Shown: positions 11,059 through 18,165 of the stretch, in pieces | Position numbering within the stretch: the stretch's first letter is position 1 | Layout of the letters: every line of letters begins with the position of its first letter | Origin: Parachlorella kessleri | Taxonomy: Eukaryota > Chlorophyta > Trebouxiophyceae > Chlorellales > Chlorellaceae | Length of the DNA: 18,165 nt | Assembly (NCBI GenBank): GCA_001598975.1 | Contig: BBXU01001011.1 | Location: 1-18,165 of the forward strand | Direction of reading: 5' to 3' | Position numbers and translations under genes: made by a program | The notes under the pieces: generated by a model | Database searches by the model: none | Told to the model about the DNA's origin: nothing | Seen by the model: the letters and a program-made list of their open reading frames with translations, nothing else

Positions 11059-12741
11059 TTACAAGAAGAAGTCTGGCAGGTCCGAAGGGCTCCCCTCACT
11101 GCCATTTGGCTCCCTGCCATTGACGACATGCCCTGAGCCGCCGCTGCCTGACAGAGACCCAGGGTGCCAGGACAAGTGGCGCGACCGCGACTGGGACAAC
11201 ACACTGCAATAGCCACTGGACCCAGGGCCATCACTATGCACCATGCTGGGGTGCAGCAGCGGGTCCTGCATCTCAAACACCTCGCTGCCTTCAAGTGTCG
11301 CACCACTGGCGCCTGAGTCTGCCATGCCAGCGCCACTGGCAGAGCGAGAGCTGTTGTGCCATGCTTGGTGAGACGCCCCAGCTGAGCCTCCAGGCAACAA
11401 GCGGCTGCCGCTGCCGGCCAGCCCGCTGCTCCCCGTGCTGCCAGGAGGGGTGGCCCCACGCTGCTGGGCGGACCAGCTTCTTCGTGCACGCTGGCCTGCA
11501 CTGCTGCTACTGCCACTGTTGGCGGAGGTTCGCCGAGGGCCGCTGTCGCTGCCGCCGCCAACTGAACCCGTCCCACTCTGCGATTGCTCGGGTGGCCGCA
11601 GGGCCTCTACAAGCAGGCCATGGCCCCTGGCTGCTGCCAAGTCTACAGGGCTGCGCCCAAACTTGTCCAACGTTCCCACGTCAGCACCCACCTCCAACAG
11701 CATGCGAGCCACCAGCACATGCCCCATGTCCATGGCTCTGTGCAAGGGTGTCAGGCCCTCGCTGTCTGTTGCCGCAGTGCTTGCCCTAGCATGGGCCACC
11801 AGTGCCTCCACTGCGGCCGCCTGGCCTGAGCTGGCCGCAAAGTGCAAGGGAGTGGAGCCATGTGCATCAACAGCTGCCGCACTGCTGCCGGCATCCAGCA
11901 GAGCTCGCACACAGTCGGCCCTGCCTTCAAAGGCTGCCCAGTGCAGCGCCGTGCGCCCCTGAGCATCACCCAGGTCAGGCTGTGCCCCTGCCTCCAGCAG
12001 CGCTACAAGGGTACTGAGGTGGCCCTTGGAGGCAGCCAGGTGCAGCGGGGTAAGCCCCTCCGGGTCCTTACTGTTGCGGTCTGCCCGACCAGCGCGGAGC
12101 AGGGCATGCACAGCAGAGGCATCCCCCGCCGCAGCTGCCGCACGCAGCTGGGCCGAAGGGTCGGGGGCTGCCTCTACTCCTTGCTGAGTTGCCTGCCTGC
12201 TGCTGGGGGCGGTAGGGAGGAGTGAACCACCCCGGGAAGGAGAGGTGCCGCCCTGCTGCTGTTGCTGCTGGGGCCAAGGGGAGGCAGCAATTGGCCACCG
12301 CTGCAGTGGGGAGCCGCCGAGCGCTGCGCTAGGCTCCCTGCTGAGCACGCTGAGCTCGCTGCTGAGCTGGCGGGTGCGACCCAGAGGCGGCGACGGCCGC
12401 TGCCACACCTGCCGCGGTGCCTCCATGGGGAGTTGGATGGGCCCAGGCTCTGCTTGGGCCAAGGACATCAGGGGCCGCTGCTGCTGCTGCGCCTGCTGTT
12501 GGGGAGCAGCGGAAGGGCCCTGCTGCTGCGCTTGATGCTGCCGGTATGGGGAAAAGTGGGCAGCAGTTGCAGAGCTCCCCTGCCGGGTGCATCGAGCCGG
12601 GCTGACCCCCGCTATGCTGGCGCTCAGGCTGCCCTGATGCTGCTGGAAGCCGTTGCGGCCCAGTGGCCGCTGCGGCGGGTGCTGCTGCTGCTGCTCTTCA
12701 CCGTCTTCGTAGATGCTCTGCACAAGCTCATCGCATACCAT
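11059..12741 (-). CDS. Ankyrin-repeat protein, or the C-terminal exon of ATG9
   Basis: From the first in-frame ATG (12741; MVCDELVQSIYEDGEE) this is an uninterrupted frame of 560 residues. The frame stays open up to a TGA just beyond 12810. Roughly residues 14-195 are low complexity with several Gln runs (six CAG/CAA codons at complement 12270-12253). Six ankyrin repeats follow (about 195-385; complement of about 12160-11590), with clear helix signatures such as EGLTPLHLAASKGH, QGRTALHWAAFEGR and HGSTPLHFAASSGQ, and a last degenerate repeat (FGRSPVDLAAARGH). The C-terminal part (about 170 residues) is Ser/Gly-rich and probably disordered. Ankyrin repeats bind proteins; no catalytic domain, signal peptide or membrane segment is seen. 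An intronless frame of 1.7 kb is unlike its neighbours but normal for a terminal exon. An in-phase acceptor at 12787 (exon start 12786) would add 15 residues and join it to ATG9 (see findings). Confidence 0.8.
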   Translation of the reverse strand: MVCDELVQSIYEDGEEQQQQHPPQRPLGRNGFQQHQGSLSASIAGVSPARCTRQGSSATAAHFSPYRQHQAQQQGPSAAPQQQAQQQQRPLMSLAQAEPGPIQLPMEAPRQVWQRPSPPLGRTRQLSSELSVLSREPSAALGGSPLQRWPIAASPWPQQQQQQGGTSPSRGGSLLPTAPSSRQATQQGVEAAPDPSAQLRAAAAAGDASAVHALLRAGRADRNSKDPEGLTPLHLAASKGHLSTLVALLEAGAQPDLGDAQGRTALHWAAFEGRADCVRALLDAGSSAAAVDAHGSTPLHFAASSGQAAAVEALVAHARASTAATDSEGLTPLHRAMDMGHVLVARMLLEVGADVGTLDKFGRSPVDLAAARGHGLLVEALRPPEQSQSGTGSVGGGSDSGPRRTSANSGSSSSAGQRARRSWSAQQRGATPPGSTGSSGLAGSGSRLLPGGSAGASHQAWHNSSRSASGAGMADSGASGATLEGSEVFEMQDPLLHPSMVHSDGPGSSGYCSVLSQSRSRHLSWHPGSLSGSGGSGHVVNGREPNGSEGSPSDLPDFFL

Positions 12742-12786
12742 CACAAGAAGGGCTGTGACGTCTTCATGCAAAACCAGCACTCCCAA

Positions 12787-13020
12787 CTGCTGGTGCGAAC
12801 ACGTTTCCACAGGTCAACAAGGCTTGCTGCCCTGTCCTTGCGGGAGTCTAAACTTCTGCTTCAGTATGTTGCTCAACCATGGCTGTATGTGTATTAAGCA
12901 GACTAGGCGGAGAGGGCCACCACATGCGGTGCCACTGATACTATTAATACTATTTCTAGGATTTCTTTTCGCCATCTGGTGCAGCTACCTATCCCACGTG
13001 GGTGCCACTACCTTCCCCAC
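12787..13020 (-). other. Candidate phase-0 intron linking ATG9 to the ankyrin frame
   Basis: On the - strand, ctgcag|gtgggg ends a shortened last ATG9 exon at 13021 (...SQMLLQ). caccagcag|ttgggag would open the ankyrin exon at 12786 (LGVLVLHEDVTALL...). Both junctions are in phase 0 and the 234-nt length matches other introns here. The same gtgggg donor is used after KU70 exon 6607-6523. The acceptor has only a weak pyrimidine tract. If not spliced, ATG9 reads VGKVVAPTWDR and stops at 12985. Confidence 0.45.
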
Positions 13021-16000
13021 CTGCAGCAGCATCTGACTGACCGCCACTCGCTCCGCCGCATCGCCCACGCCAGCAGCGCCCGCCAGCGGCCCCAGAATGC
13101 TGCCGCCGCCCAGAGCCCCTTGCCGCTGCGCCAGCTGCGAGGCACCAGACCCAAGGCCCCGTGCTGCCGGGGGTCCGAGACGGGGTGACTGTGGCCCCCC
13201 GCGCGCAGGGGAGCCCCATGCTGTGCCCGCTACGCCTGGTGCTCCGCCAGTGGCGTCTGCCAGCTCGGCAGACGCGAAGATGTCCGAGGCGCCCTTGCTA
13301 TGGTACGGTGGGTAGAAGCGCCCCAGCCAGGGCGCTATGCTCTGCTGCAGCGGGTGCTGTGCATGCTGTGCGTGCCAAGGGTAGGGCCCGGCACCGTCTT
13401 GGAGCTGCGAGGCAAGGAGGGGAGGGACCTCCTGCTGCACTATGGGGAAGCCGGCACGCGCCAGCACTGAGGCTGCCAGAGCTGCGCCCCGAGGGTTTAG
13501 TGCCTGCGCTCAACACACCGAGGAGGCATGCACGTCAGGCATGGCCTTGCTGGGATGGCCGGGGATACAGGGCAGGCCTCAGTCCCATCCAATGCATGTC
13601 CTCAGCATAGGATTCGCCACGCTTGGGGCTCCCTTACCACTCAGGCAGGCACACCGCTGCCTATTGCCACAGCAAGACCCATCTGCACTACCAAAGAGCT
13701 GCCAGCAGCTGACCCTGCCGGCACTGCCTCGTGCCTTGCTTGACATCAGCCCCAGAAGGACAGCACTGCACTTTACAACCTCTCTGCTTCGGAATCTGTT
13801 ACGAAGATAGCGAAAGAGCGAGGAGGTTGGTGTACCTGTGCTGCCACCACACCAAGGAACTGTCGTCCTGCACCCCCCTGAGGCTCCCACTGCGGGTAGG
13901 CCGCCGCAAATGACAGGAACGACTTCTCCATCTTGCCCTGCCGACTCCGCGCACCCTGCAGGGTTGCAGGTGCATGGCTGGGAGGGCTTGGTCGGTTTCG
14001 AATCAAGTTGTGCAGGCAAGGTCGCTTAGACGCCACTGCAAGTTGAGGGCAAGTCAAGATCTAACCAACCACAGTCAGCCAGCTTGTATCTCTTCTAACG
14101 ATACTTGGGGAGTTTGCGGGCACAGGCAAGGGCCATGCCAGCACCTCGTTCCGACACGTCAGGCCAAGCCAGTATCTTGCACCAGCCCCTTGTCCCTGAA
14201 ACCCCCTTTCACCCGACACAGGACCGCACCTTAGGTGCGTCCCCTGGTGCGCCATACTTGGCGCTGCCATGGCGCGCAAAGTCAAAGGCAGCCAGGGAGC
14301 AGACGTCGCCCACGCCCTCTATGTGGGTTGTGTGCTGCTCCACAAATCTCAGTATGGCGCCTGCAGGAGGGCGCCAGCGGAGCGGGAGGGTCACAGGCGC
14401 AACCCAGCTTTGGCAGGTGTGACGCAAGCCGAGGCTTGCCAGGCTTGCAACGGGTCAAAAGAAGCCCCAAACACCTCACACCTCCGACGACTTGGCTCAC
14501 ACATCCGGCCATCCCTGTCAGACAGGGACACAGACCGCACGGTGCACAGTAGCGGGAGGAAACTCATACAGCAGCAAGCAACCATACAGAAGCGCCTGTA
14601 TCCAGGCCCACAGCTGCGTATCAGGTTTGGGAGCCGAGCCGCCAGAAAGGCAAAATAAGCAACTCACCAACTATACTGCAAAAGTCTCTCCCGGTCAACA
14701 CAGGCACGGGCGCAGCAGAGCGCGAGCATAGCGGGAAAGCCTCAGCGGTGCAGGCGTCAGCTCACCCAGACAGGGACTCATACAAAGAATGTACAGCCTA
14801 GATCTTACCAGCACAGCTGCGCAGCGAGAACGCCATGCTTCCCATGGACAGACCAACTCACGGCTCACCAGCACACTTGGGCAGGGAGAAGGCCAGCACA
14901 AAGGGTGTGAGCAGCGTGGACGCCAGCTCCTCCACAAACAGCAGCGCCTTGTACTGGAATAGGGCCTCAAACTGCTCCTGCACCTCGCGCGTATGGGCCC
15001 TGCGCGACCACACGCCACATGCAGCTTGCTGGCTGGGCCACAGAATGGGCGAGGAACCTGCCCCGGGCAGGGCATGATTGCCCCAAACGGCACTTTGTTA
15101 AGCAGGTTTTTAGACAACCTGACATGGCACAAGCCGCAAGGCAGCGCTCACCCCCACCGCATGGCAGTGCAACACTTGCCTTGCCAACACAGCACGCCGG
15201 CCAACCCTAGCTTTTCAAGAAGAAGGCAACCTGCCCATCACCACTGCCCATGGCAGCATCAAGATCACATCACTGTCAAGCAAGAAGCCCTCCCAGCAGC
15301 CCACCTGCCCCTCCAATGCCGCGGCAGGTAGTGTGTGTGTGCCACCACCCCCATGAGCGCCACCTCGGGGTCAAAAGCTGTGCTGGACTCGATAATGAAG
15401 GCCCGGCTCAGCGCCAGCACCATACCCACGGTAGCCACCCACCTGCACAGCCACATGACGTCACATATTAGCATGGGGCTGCCCACCAATCACCGTCGCA
15501 TCCCAAGCGCGGCAGACGCCACAGGCATGGCCTAGCTGTCCCTGCCAGCCCCCCCTCTCTCCCCCGCTCCGCTCCCCCGTCCGTCCAATGAACCTCACCA
15601 CCTCTGCACTACTCTGCTGTGCAGGGTAGTAAGCAAGTACTCACCACACAATCTGGCGCCCCAGCAGGTCCCGCTCCAGCAGCCGCTCGTCAATCAGCGC
15701 AAGCGCCAGCAGCAGGGCGGCAAACGAGCCGCTCACAAAGGCCACAAACCGCGCCACATGGCTGCAATCAAGGGAGGGCAGACGGGGAGGGCTTGTAGTT
15801 TCCCCAGGATTGAGCAAGCGGCAGCTTTGGACGAAGGCAGACACGCGTCACCACAAGCTGCACCATGGCAGCAGAGCAATGACTGCCGACCATGAGGGCG
15901 AGCGCAGTCGACCCGCCGCCTGGCAGCCGGCAGCACTCACTCAGCTGCCGCACGGGGTACTAGTGTGTCCTGCCACCCACCTGAGCGCATGGTTGGGGAA

Positions 16001-17704
16001 TTGCTGGATGTACAGCTCGGCAGCCTCCTGGCTGGCGTTCAGCCTGCAAAACATGCAGACGACTTATAGCTACTATCGAGCCTTTGACACCGGTTGGGGG
16101 GCCTTCATAGGCCAGCCAGCTCCCGCCCTCTGTGCATACGCGGACACCCTCTGTCCAAAGGTAACATAAGCAAAGACCAAATGAGTTATGCCCAGGGCCG
16201 CAGACATCTCCATGCAGATACCGCTGCACCCGGTACACACTTCAGTGCCACCCAAGCCTCGGCCTTGCCAGCTGGCGCACCTGTGGGAAATGAAGTGCGG
16301 CAGCTCGTTAAACTCTCGAAGCCGCCACTTGGCCAGCTGGGACCAGCGCCGCGCACCTGCACCAGGAGACAAGCCATTTTTTGAGCGCCCCCTTACAAAG
16401 CAACTCCTCATAAGGTATATCATCATATCCCTTGTCTCTCGCCTCCTACAAACGGTCTCACTCCTACAAACTTGACGTTAAGTTAGTCCCATTTTCCTCA
16501 AGGCTATTCCAACCGCCTAGCAGCCAACATGCTAGAGGTCCTCCCAGAGCCGACAATCACTCCAAGTCTTTCCACACCACAGCAGTCTCCAGATCGGACA
16601 GGACGCGTACACCCTGCTCGAGGGCTACCTGGCATGGACCGACCAGGTAAAGTGCTGCAGCACAGGATACAACAACAAGCTGCTCACCGAGGGTGGAGGG
16701 GTGGTGGTAGAAGCGTTCCGCGTTCTTCATGAAGAAGTAGATCAGCAGGAAGAGCAGCATGAAAGGTGAAGCCAGCAAGTTCAAAACCGCCATCACCCTG
16801 CACACAGCTAGTTTTCGGATCAGGACACTTACAACTAACACTAAGCAACGCCGCGCCCTTAGCAGCCGTTTGGAATGGTAGGTCCCAACCTCAAGGCCAG
16901 ACTGAAGATCAGCGAAGTACATAGACCGTAGGAGACAGATGGGATGGAACAGTGCAGCAGGCAATTGCCACAAACGCAAGGAGCGGAACTGCAGCACACA
17001 GCAGCAAGCCATAACTAAACCCAACAAAAAGGCTGGCAAAAACAAGCACATAACGGAATACATTGCCCTGTGCGCTGCTCACCTGAACCGCCGCCTCAGT
17101 GCCCGCTCATCTAGCAGGAACGCCCGCCGCACCCGGAAGTGGTCATCAAACAGCGTGTCAAGCAGGCACCTGCAAGGGTAAAGCAAACAAATAAATAAAT
17201 ACGCCCAGGTCTTAAGGGGAGATCCTTGCCTGGCCAAGGGTGATCAGACACATCAACAGCAATGTGCACCTAGGCTTGACCATGAGCAGGCAGCACACAC
17301 TATCACAAACTGCATGTCCACTGCCATCGCGAAAGCCGAGAGCCGGCCAAGCTTGCCCGCAGAAGCCACGGCATGCAGCCAGGCTCAGCTCACCCACAGT
17401 CCGGAATCAACCTCGTGATGGTGTGAGTTTCCATAACCGCTTCGAAACGATCTCAAAAGCACGTGCCATGAGGCAAGCCCTCATTGCGGGCGCGCACTGC
17501 CTCCATGCCTCCAGCCCACCCACCAGTACAGGCTCCACTCCACCAACATCTCACACTCCACCACATGACGCATGCCCCTCCCAGTGGGCGCTCTGTGCCC
17601 TTCACCCCCCAGCCCACGCACCAGTACAGGTTCCACTCCACCGTCTTGGTCAGCAGAAAGTGGTGCCTGAGGCCCGGGATGGGCACATTCAGCGCCAGCA
17701 CTCC
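12985..17704 (-). CDS. ATG9: ATG9, autophagy lipid scramblase (5' partial, 11 exons visible)
   Basis: Complement exons: 17704-17622, 17169-17083, 16797-16688, 16356-16281, 16043-15981, 15761-15645, 15442-15305, 14999-14869, 14360-14230, 13955-13853, 13481-12985 (TAG). Phases agree, giving 511 residues. Residue numbers are within this fragment. The order of blocks is diagnostic of the ATG9 core: VPIPGLRHHFLLTKTVEWNLYW; a membrane helix (about 58-80); WSQLAKWRLREFNELPHF (98-115); a helix in VARFVAFVSGSFAALLLALAL; FDPEVALMGVVAHTHYLP; FQYKALLFVEELASTLLTP; HIEGVGDVCSLAAFDF; and KMEKSFLSFAAAYPQW. ATG9 is a trimeric membrane protein that moves lipid between leaflets and seeds autophagosomes from Golgi or endosomal vesicles. 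The first membrane segments and the start lie beyond the right edge. The 13853 donor (gtgtgg) was preferred over gtacac at 13835 because only it keeps the last exon in frame. The tail (about 347-511) is Gly/Ala/Pro-rich and poorly conserved, as is usual in the family. Confidence 0.93.
16443..16471. repeat. 11-bp direct repeat in an ATG9 intron
   Basis: ctcctacaaac occurs at 16443-16453 and again at 16461-16471, inside the intron between the exons 16797-16688 and 16356-16281. It is a minor local duplication with no sign of function. Confidence 0.75.
17511..17544. repeat. Intronic near-copy of an ATG9 exon end
   Basis: This 34-bp stretch matches 17609-17642 with two mismatches, 98 bp apart. 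The 17609-17642 copy spans the 3' end of the exon 17704-17622 (encoding VEWNLYW) and its donor gtgcgt. The intronic copy keeps the coding match and a donor-like gtgggt, so it could act as a decoy 5' splice site. Confidence 0.8.
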
Positions 17705-18165
17705 CTGCAGGCAGACAGGTGCCGCCTAGGCGTGGTGAGAGGGCGGGCCTTCAGCGAGGGCCACGCAGGGCTTTTGAGGGGCTCGTCGCACCGGCAAGCT
17801 CCCAAAGGAGGGTCATCCCCTCTGCTCACACAGACCACATCCAACAGGGACGGCCACCCGTGCCCACTTCCCCAGCACTGCCCTTGCACGTAGCTTTTCA
17901 GCTGGACAGCTTGCCGAGTCTGGGAGCCCACACAGCCCTAGTGCCATGTAATTGTTACACGCCCCATGCATGTACTTTGTGGGATGCGACGTGAATAGTG
18001 AGCATGACCAGGCTGCAGACTGTGACTTCCTTGATGCAGCAGGCTCCCTGGCCGACCATGCAACATATCTCTTCCTTGGAGCAGAACAGCAAGAGCCGCC
18101 CAGCCAAGTATATTTCCTCCTGCCCCACCATGCTGAGAGGTTACCAAGGGCCACCTGGCCCCCCC
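17705..18165 (-). other. Intron sequence of ATG9, no exon recognised
   Basis: These 461 bases lie upstream of the first visible ATG9 exon. I looked on the - strand for the preceding conserved ATG9 block (the AHDI...RIMRKENY region) and did not find it, so that exon must lie beyond the right edge. Frames in both directions are short and unlike known proteins. The window ends in a C run. Confidence 0.55.

Noticed and set aside
10913..11212. 99-residue + strand frame ending inside the ankyrin coding region
   Set aside because: It is mostly intergenic and antisense to the end of the ankyrin frame. No family resemblance and no upstream exon could be joined to it.
11295..11962. Two overlapping + strand frames of 164 and 175 residues
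   Set aside because: Both are antisense to the ankyrin repeats, which have clear protein conservation on the - strand.
12262..12897. 211-residue open frame on the + strand
   Set aside because: It is antisense to the ankyrin frame. The Leu runs are simply CAG codons read on the other strand as CTG.
15541..15590. Pyrimidine-rich stretch as a possible promoter element
   Set aside because: It lies inside the ATG9 intron between exons 15761-15645 and 15442-15305. On the transcribed strand it is purine-rich and shows no specific motif.
17180..17205. aaataaataaat run as a poly(A) signal
   Set aside because: It is on the strand opposite to ATG9 and lies within an ATG9 intron, with no + strand gene upstream. 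It is a small simple repeat.

Overview
The window looks like nuclear DNA of a green alga (Chlorophyta; my guess is a trebouxiophyte or chlorophycean, not proven). The reasons are very intron-dense genes, GC-rich exons of 50 to 160 nt, acceptors that are nearly always (c)tgcag, TGTAA motifs just past stop codons, and Q/A/S/G-rich low-complexity protein tails. I see no bacterial, organellar, transposon, tRNA, rRNA or CRISPR features. All exon models were assembled by hand from conserved protein blocks, splice sites and reading phase; each of the three multi-exon genes closes into one uninterrupted frame.

Layout. (1) 141-4025, + strand: 13 exons of an FAD-dependent amine-oxidase-like flavoprotein of unknown substrate, with its 5' end beyond the left edge. 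(2) 4540-10136, - strand: a complete 19-exon KU70 (XRCC6) gene, 626 residues, ending in a SAP domain. It converges on gene 1, and the likely 3' ends overlap. (3) 10137-11044: spacer holding the KU70 upstream region and the 3' flank of the next gene. (4) 11059-12741, - strand: a long uninterrupted frame with six ankyrin repeats between Q-rich and S/G-rich disordered regions. (5) 12985-17704, - strand: 11 exons of the autophagy scramblase ATG9, with its N-terminal exons beyond the right edge. 17705-18165 is intron sequence.

The most interesting point is the junction of (5) and (4). No TGTAA motif lies between the ATG9 stop and the end of the ankyrin frame. The gap is only about 245 nt. A GT-AG intron (complement of 12787-13020) joins the last ATG9 exon to the ankyrin frame in phase 0. 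The two may therefore be one gene encoding an ATG9-ankyrin fusion protein. Other points are two GC-AG introns, a perfect 15-bp intronic hairpin in KU70, and a duplicated exon end inside an ATG9 intron.

The genes do not form a pathway: end joining (KU70), autophagosome membrane expansion (ATG9) and an uncharacterised oxidoreductase are simply neighbours.
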